Numbered from the stretch's first letter, positions 44,704 to 57,371 are shown. The stretch: 64,000 bases of DNA from Glaciimonas sp. (GCA_012927585.1 JABBOY010000035.1:1-64000); one strand, 5' to 3'. The notes: a model not told the origin generated them from the sequence alone. Translations and numbers: made by a program.

Positions 44704-47208
44704 TCAGACGTCACGCAAGGTTTCCAGCGGCGGCCGATTCAGTATATTGCGCAGTCCAAACCAGCCGCCAATGAAGGCGCAGAGCGCACCAGCGAAGATA
44801 CCTGCGAGCCAAACTAACGGATTGAATGTCCATGCAAAATCGAACACGAAGGTAGCCAGCGCCCAGCCGACGGCGGCCGCGCCGCTGGCAGCGAGCAAAC
44901 CGGCCAGGCTGCCGACCAGCATAAATTCAATCCATTGCGCCCGCGACAACTGCTTGCGCGTTGCGCCCAGCGCGCGCAGCAGGCTGGACTCTTGCGAGCG
45001 CTGGTCCTGGGTGCCCATCAGAGCTGCATACAACACCAGCACGCCGGACGCCAGCGTGAACAAGAACAGGAATTCGACTGCGGTAATCACTTGATCCAGT
45101 ACCGTCTGAATCTGACGCAGCACGCTGCCCAAATCGACCACCGTCAGATTCGGGAAATCGCGTGTTAAGTCATTGACGAAATTGCCCGCCGTAGGCGGCA
45201 GGTGAAAGGCGGTTATCCAGCTTTGCGGCATATCGGCCATCAGCTTCGGGTTCAGAATCACGAAGAAATTAACCCGCATTGAACTCCAGTCCAGCTTGCG
45301 AATACTGGTGACGGGCGCTCGCACTTTTTGGCCGGCGATGTCAAAAGTAAGCGTATCACCCAATTGCAGGTTCAAGGTCTTGGCCAACCCTTGCTCGACT
45401 GAAGCTTCGGGTTTGGTGTCGTCATACCAGCGGCCGCTGACGATTTTATTCAAGGGCGGCAAGCCTGGCATGGTGGACAGATTGAATTCGCGTTCCACCA
45501 GTCGCTTGGCGCGCTCATCCGCATAAGCTGTACCGTCAACCGCGCTATCGTTGACTTCGATCAAGCGGCCGCGAATCATCGGGTACAGGGTTGCGCCAGC
45601 GATGCCTTGCTGCGCGAAACGGGCATCAATCAGGGCTTTCTGTTCCGGCTGGATATTAATCACAAAATGATTTGGGGCATCCGCCGGCGTCGCATTGCGC
45701 CAGGCGCCGAGCAAGTCGCCACGGACTACGGTTAATAACAACAGTGCCATCAAACCCAGTGCGAGGGCGACAATCTGCACCACAGTGGCTGCAGGGCGAC
45801 GCTGCAAAGAAGTCACCGCGAAACGCCAGCTTTGGCTATCGATAGCGCCGCGCAGGCTGCGTAGCGATTTCAGGCTGAGCCAGCCGATCAGGGCGAAGGC
45901 AGCCAGCCCGAGCAAAAATGCCGCAGCCGTAATCAGGCCCAGCTTGGCATCGCCGGCCTGCCACAACAACAGTGCGACAAACACTGCTCCGCCAAGGCCA
46001 TACGTTGCCAGCGCCATCGGCTTGGGCGCTTCTTGTTCGCGCCGGATCACGCGATTGTGCGGCACATTGCGCAATTGCAAAATCGGCGGCAATGCAAAGC
46101 CGATCAATAGCAGCAGACCGGTGGCAACACCTTGCAATGCTGGCAAGATGGACGCGGGCGGTAATGATTTCGATACCAGTTGCCCGAGCCATTCCAGTAG
46201 CACGAAATGAGCGGCAAAGCCGGTCAGCACGCCCAGCACACTGCCCGCCAAGCCGATCAGGAGGAATTCATTCAGATACAGCAGCGTAACTTCACTCTGG
46301 GTCAAGCCCAGGCAGCGCAGCATCGCGCAAGCATCCAGATGGCGCACCATGAAGCGCCGTGCCGCCATCGCAATTGCCACTGCTGCCAGCATCGCCGACA
46401 ACAGCCCGACCAGAGACAGGAACTGGCCGGCGCGATCGAGCGTGGTGCGCATTTCTGGGCGGCCGGATTCCAGCGATTCCAACGAAACGCCTTTGCGGTC
46501 CTCGGTCTCGATGCGTTGCTGTATCCAGTTCTGAAAGGCGCGCGTCGCCAGCGGCTCGCCGGCTACTTGCAAGCGGTAGGTCAGGCGCGAGCCGGGCTGC
46601 ACCAGATTGGTTGCCGCCAGGTCGGTCACCGCGATCATCACGCGCGGCGAAAAACTCATGAAACCTGAGCCGCGATCCGGCTCAGCCGCAATCAGTTTGG
46701 AAATTGTAAATACCTTGTCGCCCAGCTTTAGCGGGCTGCCTATCACTAGCTTCAAGTTGGTCAGCAACACCGGATCGACCCATACCGTGCCGGGTGCGGG
46801 AATCGCGCGCGTGACATTCTCCGGCCCATTGATCTGATCGAAAACCGTCATGCTGCCGCGCAATGGATAATTGGTCGAGACCGCCTTGAGCGCGGTCAAC
46901 TGCGATACGGAATCGCCGCCCTGTCCTGCCGTTGCCATGCTGGGAAAAGTTACGGTATCGGCCAATTTAAGGCCACGTCGCTGCGCCTCGGCACGCCAGG
47001 CTGCATCAATGGGTTGATCGGCCCGTACCAGTAAATCGGCACCGATCAGTTGCAGCGCATCGCGTTCCAGCCCGGTACGCATACGATCGACAAAAAAGCC
47101 GACCGAAGACAAGGCGGCAACGGCCACCACCAAGGCAATCAGCAGAAAACGCAACTCACCGGCACGCCAATCGCGCAACGTCATGCGTAAGGATTGTTTG
47201 AAAATCAA
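44704..47208 (-). CDS. FtsX-family ABC transporter permease (YbbP type)
   Basis: An 834-residue inner-membrane permease of the YbbP/FtsX type. A first helix (LRFLLIALVVAVAALSSVGF) is followed by a large periplasmic domain, then two FtsX cores (about 255-375 and 710-825) and a central helix group around 400-440. These permeases work with a YbbA/LolD-type ATPase on lipids, lipoproteins or toxic compounds. No ATPase gene is adjacent: the neighbours are rmuC and the deaminase gene. Confidence 0.85.
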   Translation of the reverse strand: MIFKQSLRMTLRDWRAGELRFLLIALVVAVAALSSVGFFVDRMRTGLERDALQLIGADLLVRADQPIDAAWRAEAQRRGLKLADTVTFPSMATAGQGGDSVSQLTALKAVSTNYPLRGSMTVFDQINGPENVTRAIPAPGTVWVDPVLLTNLKLVIGSPLKLGDKVFTISKLIAAEPDRGSGFMSFSPRVMIAVTDLAATNLVQPGSRLTYRLQVAGEPLATRAFQNWIQQRIETEDRKGVSLESLESGRPEMRTTLDRAGQFLSLVGLLSAMLAAVAIAMAARRFMVRHLDACAMLRCLGLTQSEVTLLYLNEFLLIGLAGSVLGVLTGFAAHFVLLEWLGQLVSKSLPPASILPALQGVATGLLLLIGFALPPILQLRNVPHNRVIRREQEAPKPMALATYGLGGAVFVALLLWQAGDAKLGLITAAAFLLGLAAFALIGWLSLKSLRSLRGAIDSQSWRFAVTSLQRRPAATVVQIVALALGLMALLLLTVVRGDLLGAWRNATPADAPNHFVINIQPEQKALIDARFAQQGIAGATLYPMIRGRLIEVNDSAVDGTAYADERAKRLVEREFNLSTMPGLPPLNKIVSGRWYDDTKPEASVEQGLAKTLNLQLGDTLTFDIAGQKVRAPVTSIRKLDWSSMRVNFFVILNPKLMADMPQSWITAFHLPPTAGNFVNDLTRDFPNLTVVDLGSVLRQIQTVLDQVITAVEFLFLFTLASGVLVLYAALMGTQDQRSQESSLLRALGATRKQLSRAQWIEFMLVGSLAGLLAASGAAAVGWALATFVFDFAWTFNPLVWLAGIFAGALCAFIGGWFGLRNILNRPPLETLRDV

Positions 47209-47310
47209 TTGATCAGCCTTTCAAATCTTAACAGGGAACATAAGGGAAACGACTCGGAACACGCCGCTGCAATATTTATATACATACCTTTGTATGCCAA
47301 AAAATTATGC

Positions 47311-47351
47311 ACTTTCCGCATATAAAATATGCTGGAAGTAAAAATACCCCC
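47311..47351. repeat. Dispersed palindrome, copy D (deaminase/permease interval)
   Basis: Arms ACTTTCCGCATA and TATGCTGGAAGT (two mismatches) at 47311-47339 are followed after four bases by ATACCCCC (47344-47351). It is closest to copy C at 26115-26155. Confidence 0.6.
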
Positions 47352-47423
47352 TATAAAATAGGGTGTGCGAAGCCCACATTCTTGATCGCACGCAAAGCGC
47401 GGGTTGCATCTGCCCTACAAAGT

Positions 47424-48503
<1,080 letters not shown>

Positions 48504-48608
48504 TCATACCGGTAAAAAGTAAGCCGCCTGTGCGCCCTGCTCGATTCCAACAACGCAATGTCTTCGAGTGCGCCGCCGCAGATTTTCGGTTATCCAAAAT
48601 CAAAAAGA

Positions 48609-48636
48609 GCCGCTTGCATTTACATTTGCAAGCGGC
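48609..48636 (-). terminator. Terminator downstream of nirN
   Basis: Arms GCCGCTTGCA and TGCAAGCGGC (48609-48618, 48627-48636) form a 10-bp stem. On the minus strand it is followed by CTCTTTTTGATTTT. It lies 36 bases past the nirN stop and closes the nir operon. Confidence 0.85.
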
Positions 48637-48672
48637 CCTTTCCCTTACCAACAGTCTTCAGTCGTCATTCCG

Positions 48673-50283
48673 TCAGTGGCTGGTTCCTTCCGAACGTGTG
48701 ATCTTGTTGTACACATTGTATTTGCCGGAAGGCTTGTTCATCGGAATGCGCTTGACTATCTGGAGCGTTTTCGCATCGTAGACGACCAGTTCACCATCAT
48801 TTTCCCAGATGCTCACCACTGCATATTTACCATCGCGCGTGAATTCGGTATGCGCGGCAATTTTGCCCGGACTGGGTTTTAATTCCCTGACGACTTCCAG
48901 CGTTTTTTTGTCGATGATCTGAATCACATCATGATGTTTGGGATCATTGAATACATCGACCCAGGCATACGGCGTGTCCTCATGGCTGCGCATGAAAAAA
49001 CCCGGCCCAAGCGTCGGTATCTGCTTGATGGTTTTCCAGGTTTTCATGTCGATCACCGACACTACGCCGTCTTTTAGGTTGGGCGTCGCCATTACCGGAC
49101 GGCCCTGATAATCCCAGCTTATGCCGGAGCCCAGATGCGGCAGACCGGGCAAATCGACATCGGCAATCTTGCGCCCGATATTCAGATTTACCACTTGGCC
49201 GTGGCCGCCGCGAGAAGATCCGATCACATTGTCATAAGCCGGATCAAAGAAAAAATCGTCCAAAAAGTCATCCAGCTTGATGCGGCGCGGTGGAAACGGC
49301 CCTTTGACGGCAAGCCCTTCGGCCATCTTGTAGTCATGCACCAAGCCGGCATAGACGGGCGGCGCTTTGTCGTCGTAACTCAGCTCCCATAATTCGGGAA
49401 TGTCTTTCAGCGCAGCGATAAAACTTTTGCGCGGCGCGGCGTCGTACACGGCGGACACGCGCGACGATTTGCCATTGTCATCTTTGACATCGATTACACG
49501 GATCGGCGACAAGTCGCGGGTATCGAATGCCACCAGCGTATTCGGAAAATAATTGGCGACCATTGCAAAGCGACCATCGCTGGATACCGCCATATTGCGG
49601 GAATTGATGCCGGCACGTACTTCCGCCACCATTTTCAGATTCCAGATATCGTATTTGGCGATCCAGCCGTCACGCGACGCAAAATACACATAGCGTCCGT
49701 CAGGTGAAAATTTCGGGCCTCCATGCAAGGCATAGCGCGTTGGAAACCGGGCAATCGGCTCGAATTTATCGCCATCCAGAATCGTCGCGTGATGGTCGCC
49801 AATTTCTACCACCACGAAAAGATTCAGCGGGTCGGCCTTGAATACCGGCTTGTCCGGCAGGCTGCCCTCTTTTACATACTCAATCCGCGATGCGCGAATT
49901 TCATCCATACCCCAGACCGGCGTCTTCGTTAGCGGCGTATAGATCAAGTCGGCAAGCGCGGTGATTTCTTGCGCAGTCAAAGTGGCGCTAAAACCCAGCA
50001 TCTGGGTCGCGATGCGACCTTCGGTAATGGTCTTGATGGCGGCCGGGCGGGGCAAGCGATCCAGATTGCCCGGCAATAAAGCCGGCCCGGTAGCACCCAG
50101 ACGATCGGCGCCGTGACAGGATGCGCAGTTGGCTTGATAAATTATATTTACGCTGGCATTTACTTCCGCATGCGCTGCTGCCACAGGCGGCGGCGGATTG
50201 GGTGCCGCTCCGGCCGAAAACGTGGCGCCGGCCAGCACCACCGTCAAACTAGATAGCAGTTTATTTACTGACACCGGTCTCAT
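48673..50283 (-). CDS. nirN: NirN, heme d1 synthesis dehydrogenase
   Basis: A 536-residue periplasmic protein with a signal peptide (about 1-26), a cytochrome c domain with CASCHG (heme ligands C53, C56, H57) and an eight-bladed beta-propeller of the heme d1 type. In known systems NirN oxidises dihydro-heme d1 to heme d1 and passes it to NirS. It overlaps nirJ by four bases. It is distinguished from NirS at 55575-57305 by its shorter N-terminus and last position in the operon. Confidence 0.9.
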   Translation of the reverse strand: MRPVSVNKLLSSLTVVLAGATFSAGAAPNPPPPVAAAHAEVNASVNIIYQANCASCHGADRLGATGPALLPGNLDRLPRPAAIKTITEGRIATQMLGFSATLTAQEITALADLIYTPLTKTPVWGMDEIRASRIEYVKEGSLPDKPVFKADPLNLFVVVEIGDHHATILDGDKFEPIARFPTRYALHGGPKFSPDGRYVYFASRDGWIAKYDIWNLKMVAEVRAGINSRNMAVSSDGRFAMVANYFPNTLVAFDTRDLSPIRVIDVKDDNGKSSRVSAVYDAAPRKSFIAALKDIPELWELSYDDKAPPVYAGLVHDYKMAEGLAVKGPFPPRRIKLDDFLDDFFFDPAYDNVIGSSRGGHGQVVNLNIGRKIADVDLPGLPHLGSGISWDYQGRPVMATPNLKDGVVSVIDMKTWKTIKQIPTLGPGFFMRSHEDTPYAWVDVFNDPKHHDVIQIIDKKTLEVVRELKPSPGKIAAHTEFTRDGKYAVVSIWENDGELVVYDAKTLQIVKRIPMNKPSGKYNVYNKITRSEGTSH

Positions 50284-51485
50284 TCTGCAGCCCTCGCTGG
50301 ACGCACTGGAATATACGGTGCCATTTTGACCCGCTCACGCTCGCCGCCGAGCCCGATTTCCGCATCCGACATATAGCACGCAGGGTCTTCCTGCCAAGGG
50401 TCGTTTGTCAATTGCAATGCACGTACCCGGGTATTGCCGCCGCAGACGTCGAAATAGCTGCATTCGCCGCAGCGGCCTTTAATCACACGCGGCACGGCTT
50501 TCAGGCCCGCCATCAACGGGTCGGAAGTGTCGTTCCAGATTTCGGAGAATGGCCGCTCACGCACATTGCCCAGATTGTGGTGCCACCAGAACGTGTCGGG
50601 ATGGACATTGCCGAGATTGTCGATATTGGCAACATTGACGCCCGATGAATTGCCGCCCCATTGCGCCAGTTTGGCGCGTAAACCTGCTTCCCGTTCAGGG
50701 AAATGGCGGCGCACCCAGTGCAGCAGGTATACGCCGTCAGCATCGTTATTGCCGGTGACGAATTCCTTCTCGACGCCATTCTGGATATTCTTCCAGCAGG
50801 TATCAAACAGCAAATCCATCGCATTGCGGGTGGTTTCCAGAAAGGCATCATGACCACGATTCTTGTTGCCGCGCCCGGCATAATTCAGGTGCGACAGGTA
50901 AAATTTATCGATGCCTTGGTCGTCCACCAGTTTCAGCAACGCCGGCAAATCCTCCGCGTTGTCTTGGGTCAGCGTAAACCGCACCCCAATTTTGATACCG
51001 GCGTCGCGGCACAATTTGACGCCATGCAGCGAAGCGTCAAATGCACCTTGCTTGCGGCGAAATATATCGTGCGTTTCGCGCAAGCCATCCAGGCTGATAC
51101 CGACATAATCAAAGCCGATAGCGGCGATACGTTCGATATTCGATTCATCTATCAGAGTGCCGTTGGTCGATAGGCCGACATAAAATCCCAACTCTTTTGC
51201 GCGTTTTGCAACGTCGTAAATATCCTCGCGCAGCAACGGCTCGCCGCCAGACAGAATCAGCACCGGTACGCCAAAACCGCGCAAATCATCCATCACGCCA
51301 TGTACTTCTGCGGTACTCAATTCGCCGGCAAAATCCTTGTCGGCCGAGATCGAATAACAGTGCTTGCAGGTCAGGTTGCAGCGTCGAATTAGGTTCCAGA
51401 TTACTACCGGGCCGGGCGGATTGCGTTTGGGTTGTAGTGGCGTCGGATGGGCGATTTCTCGCATGTATTGGGTAATTCGAAACAT
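50280..51485 (-). CDS. nirJ: NirJ, radical SAM enzyme of heme d1 synthesis
   Basis: A 401-residue radical SAM protein. The catalytic cluster motif CNLTCKHC has ligands C36, C40 and C43. The C-terminal SPASM-type cluster region reads RCGECSYFDVCGGNTRVRA. NirJ removes the propionate side chains of didecarboxysiroheme during heme d1 formation. It is flanked by nirH and nirN. Confidence 0.93.
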   Translation of the reverse strand: MFRITQYMREIAHPTPLQPKRNPPGPVVIWNLIRRCNLTCKHCYSISADKDFAGELSTAEVHGVMDDLRGFGVPVLILSGGEPLLREDIYDVAKRAKELGFYVGLSTNGTLIDESNIERIAAIGFDYVGISLDGLRETHDIFRRKQGAFDASLHGVKLCRDAGIKIGVRFTLTQDNAEDLPALLKLVDDQGIDKFYLSHLNYAGRGNKNRGHDAFLETTRNAMDLLFDTCWKNIQNGVEKEFVTGNNDADGVYLLHWVRRHFPEREAGLRAKLAQWGGNSSGVNVANIDNLGNVHPDTFWWHHNLGNVRERPFSEIWNDTSDPLMAGLKAVPRVIKGRCGECSYFDVCGGNTRVRALQLTNDPWQEDPACYMSDAEIGLGGERERVKMAPYIPVRPARAAE

Positions 51486-51518
51486 GATTTTCCTTTTCCT
51501 CGTTTTTCAACTGGCAAT

Positions 51519-52043
51519 TTATTGCGTTGCCTTGCTTTGTTGGTTTAGCCGCAGGCCGGTTTTTTTCAATATGCGGGTGCTATACAAGATGGCGTGGCTG
51601 CGCACATGTTCGGCTAGCAGTGCAGCGATTTGCGCCACTTGCGCCTCGACCTCATCGCGACTCTTGCCATGCACCATCGCGAACAAGTTGTAAGGCCATT
51701 CTGGCAGGCGGCGCGGACGGCAGTAACAATGGCTGACGAAAGCAAAGCTGCCCACCGATGCTCCTAACTGATCCACCAGCGCATCCGGCACATCCCACAC
51801 TGACATGCCGTTAGCCCGGTAACCGATTGCATAATGATTCGGCACCACGCCTACGCGACGAATCACGCCAGTCTGTTGCATGCGCAGCATCCGCTCCATC
51901 ACTTGCTGCGGTTCCAGTTGCAGGCTTGCAGCGATGGCATGGTAAGGGCGCGCTACCAGTGGCAACCCGCCTTGGGTCGCTACGATAATGGAGCGGTCGA
52001 TGGCGTCGATCGTTTGTGATGCAGTGATGGGTGTGTGGGGCAT
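51519..52043 (-). CDS. nirH: NirH, siroheme decarboxylase subunit
   Basis: A 174-residue AsnC/Lrp-like protein: an N-terminal winged helix (DRSIIVATQGGLPLVARPYH) and a C-terminal domain with YRANGMSVWDVPD and CYCRPRRLPEWPYNLFAMVH. In denitrifiers NirD, L, G and H together decarboxylate siroheme; they are not regulators despite the fold. Its length matches NirH (about 172) rather than NirG. The start is 3 bases after the nirG stop. Confidence 0.9.
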   Translation of the reverse strand: MPHTPITASQTIDAIDRSIIVATQGGLPLVARPYHAIAASLQLEPQQVMERMLRMQQTGVIRRVGVVPNHYAIGYRANGMSVWDVPDALVDQLGASVGSFAFVSHCYCRPRRLPEWPYNLFAMVHGKSRDEVEAQVAQIAALLAEHVRSHAILYSTRILKKTGLRLNQQSKATQ

Positions 52044-52046
52044 ACG

Positions 52047-52496
52047 TTATGCCTTCAATTTCAGCTCGACGAAGTACTCGCGAGATTTTGGAAAGTTGAA
52101 TACGCGGCAGCCGGTTTGCTGCTCTATCGTATCGATCACGCTGGCAATTTCTGCCGGGGTTTCAGTGGCGATGACGAACCACATATTCAGTTCATGCTCA
52201 CGCGCATAGTTATGCGCGACTTGCGGCAAGGCATTGACCTGTTGCGCCACGCGCTCAAAATCTGCAAGCGGGGCATGTAGGGCCGCCAAGGTAAAAGCGC
52301 CGCCGATACGCTCAATCTGGTACAGCGGCCCAATCCGCGTCAGCACGCCTTCGGCCAGCATGCGCGTCAGCCGCGCAATCAGATCTTCTTCACTCAGTCC
52401 GAGGCGCTGCGCCGCTTCCAGGTAAGGACGTTCGCACACCCCCAGCCCTTCTTGCAGGCCATTGATGATGGCACGATCAATCGGGTCCATAAACAA
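52047..52496 (-). CDS. nirG: NirG, siroheme decarboxylase subunit
   Basis: A 149-residue member of the same AsnC/Lrp-like group (AIINGLQEGLGVCERPYLEA, REHELNMWFVIATETPAEIA). The REHELNMWFV block is the short-type pattern shared with NirD. The length suits NirG. It overlaps the end of nirDL by 20 bases. Confidence 0.9.
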   Translation of the reverse strand: MFMDPIDRAIINGLQEGLGVCERPYLEAAQRLGLSEEDLIARLTRMLAEGVLTRIGPLYQIERIGGAFTLAALHAPLADFERVAQQVNALPQVAHNYAREHELNMWFVIATETPAEIASVIDTIEQQTGCRVFNFPKSREYFVELKLKA

Positions 52497-53523
52497 GCTC
52501 CTGCAAGGTTAAAGGGATTGCATTCGTCACGTTCGTCACATACTGGGCGCCGCATTGCTTGAAACGGCGACGGCTAAACAGGATAGCGCGCGGGTACTCG
52601 TCCAGTCCGCATATCTGCGTCAAATCAGCGATGCTCCGTTCGACTTCGCGACGGTCTTTGCCGTGGATCATGCAAAATAAGTTGTAAGGCCAATGCGGCA
52701 AACATCGCGGCCGGCGATAACATAAACTAACCCGGCCGGATTCGGCAATACGCCTACCGACAGCGAGAACCAGCGCGTCGGGCACATCCCACACCACCAT
52801 CGCATTGGCAGTAAAACCCAGTTCATGATGGCGCACCACAACACCGAAACGCTTGATCACGCCATCGCGGCACCAGCGTGCTAGCGTTGCAAGCGCATCC
52901 GACTCGGCACATCCCAATTGTGCAAACGGCCGCGCCACCAGCGGCAGACCGCGCTGCAAAACAGCCATGAAAGCCTGCTCGTTCTGACTCAATGTAATCG
53001 CAGCGACCTCTGCCGGCGCTTGCTTGTTCTGCTGAAAAATTTGCGATCGAGTTATTGCTGAATCTGAACTACAAACAGACCCCAGATCGAACCCCAGATC
53101 GATGTGAAACTGTTCCAGCAGCGGCAGCGTCAATACCGGCCCGGATTCGCATACGGCTTCAATTTTATGCAACAACCCATGCAGATGCTCGACGGATGCA
53201 GCGGTTGCCACGAACCATAGATTGAAACGATGCTCGCGCTCATAGTTGTGGTTGATTTCGGCAAAGGCGTTCACCTGGAGAGCAACCGCTTCCAAACGCT
53301 CGGCAGAAACAGCCAGCGCCGCCAAGGCACTGGCTCCGACCACGTTCGGCCGGAATACAGCGCCGACCCGACTGATCAAGCCACGCTGGTGCATAGAATC
53401 CAAAACTTCTATGACAGTTGCTTCATCAACCTCCAGACGTTTTGCCAGTGCAGCAAAGGGTTGCGCCACCAGCGGAAAATCCCGCTGAAAATCATTCAAC
53501 AACTTGAATTCCAGCGCTTCCAT
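52477..53523 (-). CDS. nirDL: Fused NirD-NirL siroheme decarboxylase protein
   Basis: A 348-residue fusion. Residues 1-150 are NirD-like (MEALEFKLLNDFQRDFPLVA; REHRFNLWFVATAAS) and about 190-345 are NirL-like (VLQRGLPLVARPFAQLG; CYRRPRCLPHWPYNLFCMIH). A linker of about 35 residues without homology joins them. Such NirDL fusions are known in other denitrifiers. ATG 53523 lies 16 bases after nirF; the longer open frame overlaps nirF and lacks homology. Confidence 0.9.
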   Translation of the reverse strand: MEALEFKLLNDFQRDFPLVAQPFAALAKRLEVDEATVIEVLDSMHQRGLISRVGAVFRPNVVGASALAALAVSAERLEAVALQVNAFAEINHNYEREHRFNLWFVATAASVEHLHGLLHKIEAVCESGPVLTLPLLEQFHIDLGFDLGSVCSSDSAITRSQIFQQNKQAPAEVAAITLSQNEQAFMAVLQRGLPLVARPFAQLGCAESDALATLARWCRDGVIKRFGVVVRHHELGFTANAMVVWDVPDALVLAVGRRIAESGRVSLCYRRPRCLPHWPYNLFCMIHGKDRREVERSIADLTQICGLDEYPRAILFSRRRFKQCGAQYVTNVTNAIPLTLQELVYGPD

Positions 53524-53539
53524 ATATCCTTTATCCACC

Positions 53540-54724
53540 TCAGAATCCGATGTGCGCCGCACGATGGGTGAAGAAAATACCGCTAGGCGATTCAGCCGGC
53601 AGCACACTTCGTTGGATAAAATTCTCCGTGTCGTACACCACTACACGGTTGTCGTCACGCGCTGAAATCCAGACGGATTCGCCGCGTGGAGTGAACTCCA
53701 AATGCAACACGGTTTTTCCAGGTGCCAATTGTTTGATGATGCTGCGGGTTTCGGTATCGATCACATCAACCTTGCTATTGTCGGGGAATGCGTAAATGAC
53801 CCAAACCTGCCGGCCGTCAGGGCGCGCAATAACAAAAACCGGCTGACTGGAAACCTGGATGCGGCCGGCTTCAAGCCATGTTTCCATATCCACTACCAAC
53901 ACTTCGTGATGGCCTACAGCAGGCAAATACGCATAACGCCCGGCCACAGCCCAGCCGCGCAGATGCGGCATTTTATACACCGGCAGTTTTTCCTGCCCGC
54001 GACCGTAGCCATCGAGAATGCGGCGCACACCCTGCTCGGGATGCCACAAATCCAGCAAGGCCATGCCATCTTCCCCAAACAATCCGGCCAAATAATAACG
54101 TCCATTCGGCGTGATCAAACCGTCATAAGGCTGGCGTCCTACATTCCTGAATTTGTCTATGCGCGGCTTGCCTGGATTGGAAAAATCTCCGACCCAGATT
54201 TCACCTGCATCAAAAAGACTCCAGACAAAACGGTTACCCGGCGCATCTGCCAGGCCGACCACTTTAGAACGCAAGCCAGCCGTTCCATAAGTCGATGGAA
54301 CATCCGCAATCAGTTCCAGAGTATCCGCTGAGAAAACCTTCACGCCGCCCGGCACATAATTTTGTACCGCTACCAATGTGCCATCTTGTGAAATCGCGCC
54401 TCCAATGCTATTGCCGGCCTGCATCACGCGGCGCTCGATGACGCCACGCAACAAGTCAACCTTGCTCAAGCCGCCGTCGCGCCCAAACACATACGCATAG
54501 CGACCATCCCGCGCATATACGAGCGAAGCATGCGATAGATCACCTAAACCTTTCACTGTAGCTATGGCTACGCGCTTGCTGGTATCAATGATTTGTACAC
54601 TGCCGCTGGCCCGCTCGATGACGACACCCAAGTCGCCAGTGCCGCGCAGGGCGGGGCCGGCACAACCCGCCAACACGAACAACGCCGTCGCAAACAGCGC
54701 TGCTTGAAATTTTTTAATGTTCAC
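53540..54724 (-). CDS. nirF: NirF, heme d1 synthesis lipoprotein
   Basis: A 394-residue beta-propeller protein needed for heme d1 formation. The start is GTG 54724, overlapping the nirC stop. It gives a lipoprotein signal (LFATALFVLAGC, Cys21), placing the protein on the periplasmic side. Propeller repeats with YARDGRYAYVFGRDGGLSKV and HLEFTPRGESVWISARDD match the d1-domain of NirS and NirN. It has no cytochrome c domain. Confidence 0.9.
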   Translation of the reverse strand: MNIKKFQAALFATALFVLAGCAGPALRGTGDLGVVIERASGSVQIIDTSKRVAIATVKGLGDLSHASLVYARDGRYAYVFGRDGGLSKVDLLRGVIERRVMQAGNSIGGAISQDGTLVAVQNYVPGGVKVFSADTLELIADVPSTYGTAGLRSKVVGLADAPGNRFVWSLFDAGEIWVGDFSNPGKPRIDKFRNVGRQPYDGLITPNGRYYLAGLFGEDGMALLDLWHPEQGVRRILDGYGRGQEKLPVYKMPHLRGWAVAGRYAYLPAVGHHEVLVVDMETWLEAGRIQVSSQPVFVIARPDGRQVWVIYAFPDNSKVDVIDTETRSIIKQLAPGKTVLHLEFTPRGESVWISARDDNRVVVYDTENFIQRSVLPAESPSGIFFTHRAAHIGF

Positions 54725-55106
54725 TTGGGAAACCCTTCTGCAAATTAAATACGATCCATTCTGCCTCTGCTTCACTCAGGAAGCGCTGCCAAGGCGGCAT
54801 TGCCGTATCTGGGCGACCATGCAGGATGATGGACTTGAGGTAATCGGCAGGTTTGTCCTTTAAAGCTTCAGGCAGTAATGCAGGACCCAGACCGCCTTTG
54901 AGTGTCAATCCGTGGCAAGAGCCACAATCCTGTCGTACCAGAGAGATAAGTTCGACCCGCCGCGCAGCACTAATTGCAGTGCTGGTGTTTGCAACAGTAT
55001 CGGTGGCAAAAACTGCCGTAGAGAAGATCAGACCGAGGCCGGCAATGACATACTTGGTGCATTGTTTGATAACACACGGTTTTACAGACACTTCCAGACC
55101 CTTCAA
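54714..55106 (-). CDS. nirC: NirC, cytochrome c55X
   Basis: A 130-residue periplasmic monoheme cytochrome c. The signal peptide runs to about residue 35 (STAVFA), and the heme motif is CGSCHG with C61, C64 and H65. The distal Met lies in DTAMPPWQRFLSE. NirC serves heme d1 maturation or electron supply to NirS. Its stop overlaps the nirF start by 11 bases. A 27-base palindrome separates it from nirM. Confidence 0.9.
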   Translation of the reverse strand: MKGLEVSVKPCVIKQCTKYVIAGLGLIFSTAVFATDTVANTSTAISAARRVELISLVRQDCGSCHGLTLKGGLGPALLPEALKDKPADYLKSIILHGRPDTAMPPWQRFLSEAEAEWIVFNLQKGFPSEH

Positions 55107-55187
55107 TATTTTTTGTATTCAAACACAATATATTGGAGCAAATTAAATACACAGGCTAAACACACAGACCCGAAAGCCTGTGTGTCG

Positions 55188-55214
55188 GCTTAGTTACTTA
55201 ATAAGTAACTAAGC
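55188..55214. repeat. Perfect palindrome between nirM and nirC
   Basis: GCTTAGTTACTTA and TAAGTAACTAAGC flank a single A: 13 of 13 bases pair. Directly beside it CACACAG/CTGTGTG (about 55160-55183) forms a second stem. Possibly an attenuator or RNA-stability element setting the nirSM to nirC ratio; no T run follows. Confidence 0.65.
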
Positions 55215-55227
55215 AATTAGCAGTCAC

Positions 55228-55566
55228 TCATTTAGTGGCTAAAACCCACTCAGCCATTATCTTGATGTCTGCATCGCTTACCTTAGGACCATTCGGTGGC
55301 ATCGGAATTGGGCCCCACACACCGCTACCGCCATCCTTGATTTTTTTGGAAAGCAGTGCTAGCGCATCCGCATTGCCTTTGTACTTCGTTACAACATCCT
55401 TGTATGCAGGGCCGAGGATTTTCTTGTCGATACTATGACAAGCCATGCAGCCATTTTTTTGTGCCAAGTCAGCACCAGTTACTGCGAATGCTGGATTGCC
55501 GCCTATCAAAAGCGCAACAATTCCTGCTCCGGCAGCCAAAATCGGAATGAGACGATTTTTCATCAC
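55228..55566 (-). CDS. nirM: NirM, cytochrome c551
   Basis: A 112-residue periplasmic class I cytochrome c with a signal peptide (cleavage near NPAFA) and heme motif CMACHS (C40, C43, H44). The distal Met lies in GPIPMPPNGP. Cytochrome c551 donates electrons to NirS and NO reductase. It starts 9 bases after the nirS stop, so the two are co-transcribed. Confidence 0.92.
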   Translation of the reverse strand: MMKNRLIPILAAGAGIVALLIGGNPAFAVTGADLAQKNGCMACHSIDKKILGPAYKDVVTKYKGNADALALLSKKIKDGGSGVWGPIPMPPNGPKVSDADIKIMAEWVLATK

Positions 55567-55574
55567 ATGCTTTC

Positions 55575-57371
<1,797 letters not shown>

